In this document: piece after piece, positions 1-6,806 of the stretch
Numbering within the stretch: position 1 is the stretch's first letter
Layout: every line of letters starts with the position of its first letter
Source: Candidatus Nanoarchaeia archaeon
GTDB taxonomy: Archaea > Nanoarchaeota > Nanoarchaeia > SCGC-AAA011-G17 > JAFCDX01
DNA length: 41,960 nt
Reading direction: 5' to 3'
Assembly (NCBI GenBank): GCA_028717785.1
Contig: JAQUND010000012.1
Coordinates: 1-41,960, forward strand
Position numbers and translations under genes: made by a program
The notes under the pieces: model-generated
The model's input: the letters and a program-made list of their open reading frames with translations, nothing else
Databases searched by the model: none
What the model was told of the DNA's origin: nothing

Positions 1-83
1 TCTTGAGTTTTAAATTTAGTTCCAATATGAATTCCTGCTTTAAGGTATTCTTCTAATGGTACTAATAATTGTTCATCTGCCAT
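1..83 (-). CDS. rps2: Small ribosomal subunit protein uS2, N-terminal fragment
   Basis: The gene runs off the left edge, so only the first 27 codons are present. The translation begins MADEQLLVPLEEYLKAGIHI and continues GTKFKT. The LLVPLEEYLKAGIHIGT block is the conserved N-terminus of archaeal uS2, which sits on the solvent side of the 30S head/body junction. An ATTTATAAAT box at 104-113 is centred about 25 nt before the ATG, which fits a leaderless transcript. In many archaea rps2 follows enolase (eno) in a ribosomal/RNA polymerase cluster. Here eno lies 1.3 kb away on the opposite strand, so the cluster has been rearranged. Confidence 0.88.
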   Translation of the reverse strand, partial: MADEQLLVPLEEYLKAGIHIGTKFKTQ

Positions 84-161
84 GGAAAATTAGCATTATA
101 GACATTTATAAATTTATTGATATCTTCAAAAGGTTTAAATAGCTTCGAAATACGTTAATAT

Positions 162-266
162 ATGAAATTAAAAAAGGTGGAAAAAGAAGAGGAATTAGAA
201 GAAGAGGAAGATGAATATTTTGGTTCAAATAAAGAAAAAGAGAAAAAAGACGATTATTTTGACTGA
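162..266 (+). CDS. Tiny acidic protein (34 aa), unknown
   Basis: This short ORF (MKLKKVEKEEELEEEEDEYF, then GSNKEKEKKDDYFD) is not a family I recognise. It is highly charged, with an acidic run in the middle and a repeated D/E-Y-F element (DEYF, DDYF) that looks like a short linear motif. The argument that it is real is the promoter: AAAGGTTTAAATA at about 129-141 gives a TATA centre 26 nt before the ATG, the same spacing as for confident genes here. It is divergent from rps2 and 38 nt upstream of the tRNA thiolase gene. It could be disordered. A chance ORF is possible. Confidence 0.4.
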   Translation: MKLKKVEKEEELEEEEDEYFGSNKEKEKKDDYFD

Positions 267-304
267 TTCTAAAGATTTTTAAATTAAATTAGTAAACCAA
301 AAGC

Positions 305-1138
305 ATGAATATAACTAAATTTGAAGATTCTATTAAAAAAACTATTAAAGATTATAAATTAATAGATAAAAAAGATAAAGTTTTAGTAGCTTGCTCAGGT
401 GGAAAAGATTCAACTACTGTATTATATTTATTACATAAATTTGGATATAATGTACAAGCAGGAATAATTGATTTACAAATAAAACCATTTTCAGAAACTA
501 ATTTAAATAATTTAAAAAAATTCTGTAAAGAAAATAAAATTAAACTAAATATATTTGATTTTAGAAAAGAATTTGGATTTGGATTTTGTTATATTAGATC
601 TATTTTAGATTCAAAAAACATTAAATTAAATTCTTGTACTATTTGTGGAATTTTAAGACGTTATTTAATGAATAAAAAAGCACGTCAATTAAAATTTACT
701 AAAATTGCAACAGGCCATAATTTAGATGATGAAGCTCAAACTATTTTAATGAACCAATTTAAAGGTAATATTAAGTTAAATGCTAAACTTGGTCCTAGTA
801 CAGGAGTATTTAAAGATAAAAAATTCATTCCAAGAATTAAACCTTTATATTTTACTAAAGAAAATGATATTAGAGAATATTCAAAATTAAAAAATTTTCC
901 AGTTAATTACGAACCTTGTCCTTGTTCTGTAATGGCTTATAGAAGATCTGTTAGAGGAATATTTTCAAAATATGATATTAATAAAGAAAATATTGTAAAA
1001 TCATTTATTAAAATACTTCCAGAACTAAAAAACTTTTACAAAAATGAAAAAATAAATTATTGTACTAATTGTGGTGAACCAACTCCAAAAGGAGAGTGTA
1101 AAACCTGTCAATTAATTAAAAAATTAAATTCTTCATAA
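305..1138 (+). CDS. TtuA/NcsA (Ncs6)-type tRNA 2-thiouridine synthase
   Basis: A PP-loop ATPase that adenylates a tRNA uridine and inserts sulfur, taken from a small ubiquitin-like sulfur carrier. The PP-loop SGGKDS is at residues 31-36. The Fe-S cysteine ligands typical of the family are C111 and C114 (CTIC) plus a cysteine in EPCPCS (C205/C207). ATGHNLDDEAQT is the family signature. A C-terminal zinc ribbon is formed by C253, C256, C265 and C268. The N-terminal zinc ribbon that normally precedes the PP-loop domain is missing, and an in-frame stop just upstream of the ATG (293-295) shows it has not been overlooked. A TTTTTAAATT box near 275-284 supports this start. The target may be U34 (NcsA) or U54 (TtuA); the sequence does not decide. 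Confidence 0.85.
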   Translation: MNITKFEDSIKKTIKDYKLIDKKDKVLVACSGGKDSTTVLYLLHKFGYNVQAGIIDLQIKPFSETNLNNLKKFCKENKIKLNIFDFRKEFGFGFCYIRSILDSKNIKLNSCTICGILRRYLMNKKARQLKFTKIATGHNLDDEAQTILMNQFKGNIKLNAKLGPSTGVFKDKKFIPRIKPLYFTKENDIREYSKLKNFPVNYEPCPCSVMAYRRSVRGIFSKYDINKENIVKSFIKILPELKNFYKNEKINYCTNCGEPTPKGECKTCQLIKKLNSS

Positions 1139-1168
1139 GTTTTATAAATTAATAATTTACTAAAGAAT

Positions 1169-1378
1169 ATGGCAAAAATAACAAAAGATATGACAATTGA
1201 AGAAATTATAACTAAATGTCCAAATGCAGCTGAAATAATGTTTAATTATGGATTACATTGCATTGGTTGTCATGTTGCAGCTTCAGAATCTCTAGAAGAT
1301 GGAGCAAAAGCACATGGATTAAAAGATAAACAAATAGCTGATATGGTTAAAGAAATAAATAAAATAGCAAATAAATAA
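1169..1378 (+). CDS. DUF1858 / hybrid-cluster-associated redox disulfide domain protein
   Basis: A 69-residue single-domain protein. It opens with the DUF1858 pattern (ITKDMTIEEIITKCPNAAEI) and carries GLHCIGCH, the CxxC pair that defines the disulfide-redox form of this domain, also found at the N-terminus of ScdA/RIC iron-sulfur repair proteins. The likely role is a thiol redox or metal-handling accessory; the partner is unknown. A TTTTATAAATTAAT box at 1139-1152 lies at leaderless distance. It sits between a thiolase with an Fe-S cluster and enolase, in its own transcription unit. Confidence 0.8.
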   Translation: MAKITKDMTIEEIITKCPNAAEIMFNYGLHCIGCHVAASESLEDGAKAHGLKDKQIADMVKEINKIANK

Positions 1379-1408
1379 TTTTAAATAATATCCTTATTTC
1401 TTAATACA

Positions 1409-2605
1409 ATGATAATAAAAGAGATTAAAGCTAAAAAGATAAAAGATTCTAGAAAAAAAGATACAATTGAAATTTTAGTAAAAACTAATCAAGGTAATGG
1501 AACTGGAGCAGCTCCTTCTGGTGCTTCAAAAAGTAAAAAAGAAGTTATAGACTTTCCAAATAATGATGTTGATGCAGCTGTTTTATTTGTTAATACTATT
1601 TTAAATCAAGAATTTAAAGATTATGAAATAAATTATTTTGAAGATTTTAAAAAAGTAGAAGAATTAATAAAAAAATATGATGAAACTGAAAGATTTGAAA
1701 AAATTGGTGGAAATACCATAATTGCTTTTGAATTTGCTTTGTTACAAGCATTATCAAAAGGAAATATTTGGAATTATTTAAGACCAGAAGCAAAAGGATT
1801 ACCAAGACCACTAGGAAATTGTATTGGTGGTGGTAAGCATGTTGAATTACAAAATAAATGTGAATTCCAAGAATTTTTATTATTATCACTAGAAGCAAAA
1901 TCTTTTTCTGAAGCAGTAAAAGCTAATCAAGAAATATATAAAATTTTAAGGAATCAATTTAAAAAAGTTAATTTAACAGATGAAGGAGCTTTAGCCTTAG
2001 AACTATCAATAGAAGAAATTCTAGATTTACTAACAAAAATAACAAATGATTATTATGAAAAAAATAAAATAAGAGTTAGAATTGGAATTGATATTGCTGC
2101 AGATTCTTTTTTTGATGGAAAATATTATATTTATAGAAATAAAAAATTAACTAGAGATCAACAAATTAAATATATTATTAGTTTAGTAGATAAATATGAT
2201 TTATGTTATATTGAGGATCCACTAGAAGAAAATGATTTTAAAGGTTTTAAAACAATTACCAGACAAGTAAAGAAAAATTGTTTAGTTTGTGGTGATGATT
2301 TAATAGCAACTAATCCTAAATTATTAAAAAAAGCAATAGATAATGAATCGATAACTGCAGTAATTGTAAAACCAAATCAAATTGGTTCTTTAATAAAAAC
2401 AAAAGAAGTTATTACATTAGCAAAAGAAAATAAAATATACCCAATAATTTCTCATAGATCAGGAGAAACAATGGATAGAATAATTTCTCAATTAGCAGTT
2501 GCTTTTAATTGTCCTGTAATTAAATGTGGAATATTTGGAAAAGAAAGAGAAGCTAAAATAGAAGAATTAAAAAAAATAGAAAAAGAAATAAAAAGAAATA
2601 AATGA
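1409..2605 (+). CDS. eno: Enolase (phosphopyruvate hydratase), divergent and short
   Basis: Interconverts 2-phosphoglycerate and phosphoenolpyruvate in glycolysis/gluconeogenesis. At 398 aa it is about 30 residues shorter than typical enolases, but the active-site blocks are present: APSGAS loop, GGGKH, LTDEG (general base region), the Mg2+ ligands in IGIDIAADSFF, CYIEDPLEEND and VCGDDL, the catalytic lysine in VIVKPNQIGS, SHRSGET, and the second lysine in VIKCG. The C-terminal KYNQLLRIE segment has drifted (EREAKIEELKKIEK). It should be active. Its last four codons and stop lie inside a 26-bp sequence that recurs after the downstream toxin-antitoxin pair (see repeats). Confidence 0.9.
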   Translation: MIIKEIKAKKIKDSRKKDTIEILVKTNQGNGTGAAPSGASKSKKEVIDFPNNDVDAAVLFVNTILNQEFKDYEINYFEDFKKVEELIKKYDETERFEKIGGNTIIAFEFALLQALSKGNIWNYLRPEAKGLPRPLGNCIGGGKHVELQNKCEFQEFLLLSLEAKSFSEAVKANQEIYKILRNQFKKVNLTDEGALALELSIEEILDLLTKITNDYYEKNKIRVRIGIDIAADSFFDGKYYIYRNKKLTRDQQIKYIISLVDKYDLCYIEDPLEENDFKGFKTITRQVKKNCLVCGDDLIATNPKLLKKAIDNESITAVIVKPNQIGSLIKTKEVITLAKENKIYPIISHRSGETMDRIISQLAVAFNCPVIKCGIFGKEREAKIEELKKIEKEIKRNK

Positions 2606-2614
2606 TTTCTTAAA
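2589..2614 (+). repeat. 26-bp direct repeat, copy A (enolase 3' end)
   Basis: The sequence beginning TAAAAAGAAATAAATGATTT and ending CTTAAA covers the last codons of enolase, its TGA stop and 9 further bases. An exact copy lies at 3137-3162, on the far side of the toxin-antitoxin pair. Bases just outside the copies differ, so the exact match is 26 bp. Confidence 0.93.
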
Positions 2615-2619
2615 AATAG

Positions 2620-2653
2620 AAAAGTTTATATACTATAACTTGCTATAGCATAT
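2620..2653 (+). promoter_or_regulatory. Toxin-antitoxin promoter with operator-like inverted repeat
   Basis: AAAGTTTATATACT supplies a TATA box about 28 nt before the antitoxin ATG. Overlapping it, ATATACTATAAC (2628-2639) faces GCTATAGCATAT (2642-2653) as an inverted repeat with 2-nt spacing and ten of twelve pairs matching. A palindrome over the TATA and start region is where an autorepressing antitoxin would bind. Confidence 0.55.
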
Positions 2654-2657
2654 TATA

Positions 2658-2879
2658 ATGGAAACTACAACTATACAAATTTCTACAAATGTAAAAAGTA
2701 TATTAGATAAAATGAGGGTTTTTGATAGAGAAACCTATAATGATGTTATAGAAAGAATGATCGAAGATGAAAGAGAATTAAATACAAAAACAAAACAAGA
2801 AATACAAGAAGCTAGAAAAAGAATATCTTCAGGAAAATTTCTTACACAAGAACAAGTTGAAAAAAAACTTGGATTATAA
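2658..2879 (+). CDS. RelB/VapB-like antitoxin
   Basis: A 73-residue protein opening METTTIQISTNVKSILDKM, with RETYNDVIERMIED. This is the ribbon-helix-helix-like N-terminus common in small archaeal antitoxins: one beta strand, then helices with a YNDVI core. The charged second half (residues 37-73) would wrap the toxin. Its stop overlaps the toxin start by one base (TAATG), which couples translation. It probably neutralises the RelE-like toxin and represses its own promoter through the adjacent inverted repeat. The whole pair lies between two 26-bp direct repeats. Confidence 0.8.
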   Translation: METTTIQISTNVKSILDKMRVFDRETYNDVIERMIEDERELNTKTKQEIQEARKRISSGKFLTQEQVEKKLGL

Positions 2880-3127
2880 TGCCTTTCAATATTATTTGGG
2901 ATGAAAAAGCCTTTGATCAACTTAATAAATTAGAATCAGTTATTTCTAAAAGAATAGTTAAAAAAATAAAAGAACTTGGAGAAAGTTATCCTTCTGGAGA
3001 TATTAAAAAACTTAAGGGACAAGAAGGTTATAGATTAAGAATTGGAGATTATAAGGCTGTTTTTGATATAGAATTAGATAAAATAATTATTTTAAAAGTT
3101 GGGCATAGAAAACATATTTATGATTAA
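2879..3127 (+). CDS. RelE/ParE-family toxin
   Basis: An 82-residue RelE-fold protein with the usual order: N-terminal strand (FNIIWDEKAFDQLNKL), two helices, then YRLRIGDYKAVFDIE and a final VGHRKHIYD. The central R-x-R-x-G-D-Y-R/K block and the C-terminal G-H-R-x-x-x-Y motif are the hallmarks of RelE mRNA interferases that cut mRNA in the ribosomal A site. It is one base overlapped with its antitoxin. It appears intact. ParE-type gyrase inhibition cannot be ruled out by sequence alone, but the GHRxxxY ending favours RelE. Confidence 0.88.
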   Translation: MPFNIIWDEKAFDQLNKLESVISKRIVKKIKELGESYPSGDIKKLKGQEGYRLRIGDYKAVFDIELDKIIILKVGHRKHIYD

Positions 3128-3135
3128 AAATAAAA

Positions 3136-3420
3136 TTAAAAAGAAATAAATGATTTCTTAAATAAAGATTTTAAATCTTCATCTTTAATTAAATCCATTA
3201 CTTCAATTAAAAAGCAATGTGAACAAATATTAATTTTACTTCCACATCTAATACAAGTTGCATCTGTAGTTTCATAGACATTAAATTCTTTTTTAAGTTT
3301 CTTTATTTTACTAATTAAATTTTTGTCTCTATCTCTTGCCCAGTACATAAGTTCGTATTCTAAACATCCATTACATATTGGGTTAGTTATTTCTTCGTTA
3401 CATACCATACATGTTTGCAT
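3136..3420 (-). CDS. Small double zinc-ribbon protein, unknown function
   Basis: 94 residues from the ATG that follows a near-perfect Shine-Dalgarno (AAGGAGGTAGCAATG). An in-frame ATG 27 nt upstream is less likely because the SD would lie inside the gene. Two CxxC pairs lie near the N-terminus (CMVCNEEITNPICNGC) and two near the C-terminus (CIRCGSKINICSHC), each able to bind one zinc, separated by a basic helix. I know no specific function; a nucleic-acid or ribosome-associated role is only a guess. Its 5' leader is about 60 nt if the TATA at 3500-3512 (minus strand GGTTTATATTAG) is used. Its 3' end lies in the cassette repeat. Confidence 0.65.
   Translation of the reverse strand: MQTCMVCNEEITNPICNGCLEYELMYWARDRDKNLISKIKKLKKEFNVYETTDATCIRCGSKINICSHCFLIEVMDLIKDEDLKSLFKKSFISF
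3137..3162 (+). repeat. 26-bp direct repeat, copy B (right edge of TA cassette)
   Basis: Exact second copy of 2589-2614. On the opposite strand it encodes the last residues of the zinc-ribbon protein (SFISF). The stop codon of that gene uses base 3136, just outside the repeat. The segment from 2615 to 3162 is therefore a 548-bp unit holding only the toxin-antitoxin promoter and genes. Confidence 0.93.
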
Positions 3421-3508
3421 TGCTACCTCCTTTATCCTACAATTCATCTAGAAATAATTTCTATCATCGCAGGAAATCACATGATAACCTTAATGATAGG
3501 CTAATATA

Positions 3509-3546
3509 AACCAAAATACTGTAATCTTACAAGTTGTATTTTGGTT
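3509..3546. repeat. Inverted repeat, 11-bp arms, 16-nt spacer
   Basis: AACCAAAATAC at 3509-3519 is the exact reverse complement of GTATTTTGGTT at 3536-3546. The spacer itself contains TGTAA-TC-TTACA. It lies between two divergent genes. On the minus strand its distal arm merges into the TATA box of the zinc-ribbon gene, and on the plus strand it is followed by a short T run. It could be an operator or an RNA hairpin. Confidence 0.6.
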
Positions 3547-3627
3547 TTTATTCATAAAATTATATTAGAAAAATTAATTTAAATACATTTGTATACTAAA
3601 TAAGTTATATTCGGAAGTAGATTAACC

Positions 3628-3693
3628 AAAAGCTTTATAAATAAATAAAAATTGTAGTATATATATGTTTACCTTATTAAAAAGGGAGGTGAT
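3628..3693 (+). promoter_or_regulatory. Promoter and strong Shine-Dalgarno before the MscS-like gene
   Basis: AAAGCTTTATAAATAAAT (3630-3647) is a good TATA region, leaving a leader of roughly 30 nt. The leader ends with GGGAGGTGAT at 3684-3693, complementary to the 3' end of archaeal 16S rRNA, five bases before a GTG start. The SD is what selects the GTG. Confidence 0.7.
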
Positions 3694-3697
3694 TTAA

Positions 3698-4369
3698 GTG
3701 GTTCTACAGGAGCTTAGTCTAGCAAGTTCAGTGATTTTGAATCCATTAGTAACACTATGGAATAGTTTCGTAAGTATGTTACCTGGATTATTAGCAGCAA
3801 TAATTGTTTTAATAGTAGGTTACTTTGTAGCATTTCTATTAGGACACGGATTAAAGTTACTATTAGAAAAACTTGGATTAAACAAATGGATATATCAATC
3901 AGTTATATCTAAGGCAATTGGACATACAAATGTATCTTCATTCCTTGGAGAAATATTGAAATGGTATATATTCATAGTTTTCTTACAAGTAGCAGTTGAT
4001 TTATTGCAATTAGGAACATTAAGTGCATTATTAAGCACATTTGTAATGTGGTTACCTAATGTAATAGCAGCAGTAATAATAGTATTTGTTGGAGTTGCGC
4101 TAGCACACTATATTGAAATGAGAATAAAATCTCATACAAAAATGAAAGGAATGAATATCTCAGCATTATTAGCTAAGGTAGTAATTTTCTTCGTAGTAGC
4201 TATCGTTGCACTAGAACAAATAGGAATAAATGTTTCTATATTAGAAAATACATTCTTAATAATAATAGCTGCTTTAGGTTTAGGAATAGCTATTGCAATT
4301 GGAATTGGATTTGGAAGCGGACTTAAAGGAAGTTCACAAAAATTCATAAACAATTTGAAGAAAATGTAA
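3698..4369 (+). CDS. Small MscS-like membrane protein (conserved TM-helix repeats)
   Basis: 223 residues with about five hydrophobic segments (near residues 30-55, 85-110, 115-140, 155-175 and 183-205). The segments LLAAIIVLIVGYFVAFLLG and NVIAAVIIVFVGVALAHYIE are the repeated conserved TM-helix type found in small-conductance mechanosensitive channel relatives. The final helix is glycine/alanine rich (AALGLGIAIAIGIGFGSGLKG), as in the pore-lining MscS TM3. The large cytoplasmic beta and alpha/beta domains of MscS are absent. It is probably an osmotic-stress pore or scaffold. It starts at GTG with a strong Shine-Dalgarno and is followed by a T-rich terminator. Confidence 0.75.
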   Translation: MVLQELSLASSVILNPLVTLWNSFVSMLPGLLAAIIVLIVGYFVAFLLGHGLKLLLEKLGLNKWIYQSVISKAIGHTNVSSFLGEILKWYIFIVFLQVAVDLLQLGTLSALLSTFVMWLPNVIAAVIIVFVGVALAHYIEMRIKSHTKMKGMNISALLAKVVIFFVVAIVALEQIGINVSILENTFLIIIAALGLGIAIAIGIGFGSGLKGSSQKFINNLKKM

Positions 4370-4402
4370 TTTCTTCTTTTTCTTTTTTTTATTTTTATTA
4401 AT
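4370..4402 (+). terminator. T-tract terminator after MscS-like gene
   Basis: TTTCTTCTTTTTCTTTTTTT and a further TATTTTTATT follow the stop codon at once. Runs of T on the non-template strand are the usual archaeal termination signal. The tract also separates this gene from the convergent ABC operon. Confidence 0.6.
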
Positions 4403-4406
4403 CTAA

Positions 4407-5630
4407 TTATTCATATCTTAAAGCATCAACTGGTTTTAACTTAGAAGCTTGTACTGCTGGAAGTGTTCCAGATAAAGAACCTACAATAAATGAAAATAAT
4501 AATGCTCCAATAATTAATGATGGAGGAAAACTAGCCCTTAATAAATTTGTACCTAAAAGATTAGCTCCAATAAATTCTACTGATTTACTTAAACCTACAC
4601 CTAAACTAATTCCAATTAAACCACCTGCTAATCCTAACAATCCTGATTCAATTAAAAATACTAATAATATTACTGAATTTCTTGCACCAATAGCTTTCAT
4701 AATTCCAATTTCTTTTGTTCTTTCTAAAACAGAAGTATACATTGTATTCATAATTCCAATACCACCAACAACTAAAGATATTGAAGCAATTCCAACTAAT
4801 ACAATTTGTACAATACCAAAAATATCTGTAAATGATTGAGCTAATTGTGCAGAAGTAGAAACTGAAAAATCTTCTTCTCCTTCTTTTAAATTTCTTTCAC
4901 GTCTTAATGCTCTTTTAACATTTTCTGCTATACTTTCAACTTTATCTGCAGAATCAACTTGAGCAATTATGATTCCAATTGGATCTTTTTCATTAAATAC
5001 TTCTTCATAATCATCTATTGAAATCCATACAGCTGAATCATCATATGCATTTCCAACAGAACCCAAAATACCTATAACTCTAAATTGCTTTCCTTCAATT
5101 GTTATACTATCTCTTACTTTAACTGGTTTTTTAAATACTTTACCTTCTGCAACTAATTTACCAATCATTACAACTCCTTTATCTCCAGATTTGAATTTTC
5201 TACCTTCAGTCACTTTAATGCTGCTCATACTCTCAACAATTTCTCTAAGGTCTTCTTCTAAGGGAAAAGCTTCAACAATATTATATTTAACTTCTCCCTG
5301 ATAAGACATTTTTCCTTGTTTAAATGCAAGTGTTGCTACATTTTTTATTCCAGAAATTTTTTTTATTGTATTAACATCATCAGGAGTTAATTTTGCACTA
5401 GAAAAACCAGAACCAGGTGAACCACTAAAACCAGTTCCAGCTGTAACTGTAATTTTATCTGCTCCAAGAGTTTCAAATTGATCATTAATTGAAGCTTGTA
5501 ACCCTTGACCTAAAGAAATTAAAGAAACAACTGCTGCTATCCCAATAAATATACCCAACATAGTTAACCAAGATCTTAAACCACGCTGTCTAAGATTACT
5601 AAAAGCAAGTTTAAGGTAGTCTAGAATCAT
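4407..5630 (-). CDS. MacB/FtsX-like ABC transporter permease
   Basis: 407 residues. TM1 lies at about 20-45 (LTMLGIFIGIAAVVSLISL). A large extracytoplasmic MacB_PCD-type domain spans about 50-270. Three further helices make the FtsX domain (about 280-305, 325-355, 370-395), with the signature LERTKEIGIMKAIGARN that contacts the ATPase. Such permeases do not move solute through the membrane; they transmit ATP-driven movement to an outer domain (mechanotransmission, lipoprotein or peptide release). It is third in an operon with the ATPase (6796-7467) and a surface protein (5640-6806). A GAGGT Shine-Dalgarno lies directly after the upstream stop codon. Confidence 0.88.
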   Translation of the reverse strand: MILDYLKLAFSNLRQRGLRSWLTMLGIFIGIAAVVSLISLGQGLQASINDQFETLGADKITVTAGTGFSGSPGSGFSSAKLTPDDVNTIKKISGIKNVATLAFKQGKMSYQGEVKYNIVEAFPLEEDLREIVESMSSIKVTEGRKFKSGDKGVVMIGKLVAEGKVFKKPVKVRDSITIEGKQFRVIGILGSVGNAYDDSAVWISIDDYEEVFNEKDPIGIIIAQVDSADKVESIAENVKRALRRERNLKEGEEDFSVSTSAQLAQSFTDIFGIVQIVLVGIASISLVVGGIGIMNTMYTSVLERTKEIGIMKAIGARNSVILLVFLIESGLLGLAGGLIGISLGVGLSKSVEFIGANLLGTNLLRASFPPSLIIGALLFSFIVGSLSGTLPAVQASKLKPVDALRYE

Positions 5631-5639
5631 TTTAAACCT

Positions 5640-6806
5640 CTATTTTCTTCTTTTGTATATTTTATATATAACAAAAATAATTATTAATAAAATAGGAATT
5701 ATAATAATAAGATTACTTCCTGCTGGAACTAAACCAATTTGTTTAGCTTCTGAAACAGTATAAACTTTTGTATTTAAATTAACTGTACTTACATAATCTT
5801 TATTATTTGCATCTTTATAAGATATCATTAAAGGTAAAACAACATTTCCTGATTTTTTAGTCATTAAATCAAAATCAATTGTTTGATAATCATCTACATT
5901 AATATCCCCTATATAAAAATTATCTGAAGATAATATATTATAAGATTGAGATTCCATTAATTTTGCATTTAAAAATTTAATAGAAGTTAATCCACGATTA
6001 ACAAATTTTACACTAACTGTTGATTTAGTATTTTGAACTAAAACATTTTTATCTATACTAACATCTAAATAAGGATAGGCACTTATTGTTAAGGAGATTA
6101 AATCTGATTTATTATACATTCTTCCAAATTCATCAAAATAAATTATTTTAATTGGAATTTTGTAAACACCTGCTTCTGCATCAGGTAAAGCAATTAAATT
6201 AAAATCCATTGAACTTGAACCATAATTAGTCATTACTGAAATAATTTTTTCACTTGAAGAATCAATTGGTGCAAATGGAACTAAACTTAAATCTAAAATA
6301 ACTTTAACATCTTTTAAATTATAATTAGCTTTATTTTGGAAATTAATTGTTAATTTTCCTTTATTACCTGGAATTAAATCATCTTGTTTAATATCATTTA
6401 AAACTAAATTTGTTTCTATTGAATTTATAAAAACACTGAATTTTTCAGAATCACTATCTGAATTATCATAACTTAATATTAAATCTTTGTAACCTGTTGA
6501 TGCATCTGTATTTACTCTTATTTTATAATTTAATTGAATTGGTTTATTTGGTTCTAAAACACTAAATGTTTTCTTTGAATCTGATTCAATACTTAATGAA
6601 GAATCTGTAGTTAATTTAAAATCAATATCAGTTACATTTTCTGAATCAGTATTTTCAACTTCAAATACTGCATTAAAATAAGTTCCTGGAACTAATGTTG
6701 TAGGTTGATAACTAACTAAATCTATATTAATATCTGATGCAGCTTTAACTGTACTTGTTAAAAGCAAAACTGCAAATACTACCAAAATTATATTTTTAAT
6801 TGACAT
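5640..6806 (-). CDS. Membrane-anchored CARDB/NEW3-like surface protein of the ABC operon
   Basis: 388 residues: an N-terminal signal sequence (MSIKNIILVVFAVLLLTSTV, ending near VKAAS), about three immunoglobulin-like beta-sandwich repeats (each with an NTDSENVTDIDFKL or FQNKANYNLKDVKVIL type strand pattern, as in COG1361 S-layer-like proteins), and a C-terminal TM helix (NLIIIIPILLIIIFVIYKIY) with a basic tail. It would stand outside the membrane. It overlaps the ATPase gene by 11 nt and precedes the permease by 9 nt, so it is an obligate-looking accessory subunit of the MacB-like machine, probably the cargo receptor or cell-surface contact. A GGAG element precedes the ATG. Confidence 0.75.
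   Translation of the reverse strand: MSIKNIILVVFAVLLLTSTVKAASDINIDLVSYQPTTLVPGTYFNAVFEVENTDSENVTDIDFKLTTDSSLSIESDSKKTFSVLEPNKPIQLNYKIRVNTDASTGYKDLILSYDNSDSDSEKFSVFINSIETNLVLNDIKQDDLIPGNKGKLTINFQNKANYNLKDVKVILDLSLVPFAPIDSSSEKIISVMTNYGSSSMDFNLIALPDAEAGVYKIPIKIIYFDEFGRMYNKSDLISLTISAYPYLDVSIDKNVLVQNTKSTVSVKFVNRGLTSIKFLNAKLMESQSYNILSSDNFYIGDINVDDYQTIDFDLMTKKSGNVVLPLMISYKDANNKDYVSTVNLNTKVYTVSEAKQIGLVPAGSNLIIIIPILLIIIFVIYKIYKRRK

Noticed and set aside
1647..1898. Minus-strand ORF of 83 codons inside enolase.
   Set aside because: Lies wholly within a well-supported gene and encodes low-complexity Leu/Ile/Phe sequence, the usual antisense shadow of AT-rich codons.
2735..2920. Minus-strand ORF across the antitoxin/toxin junction.
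   Set aside because: Antisense shadow of two confident genes with no promoter or RBS.
4132..4353. Minus-strand ORF within the MscS-like gene.
   Set aside because: Shadow of a membrane-protein gene; no start signals.
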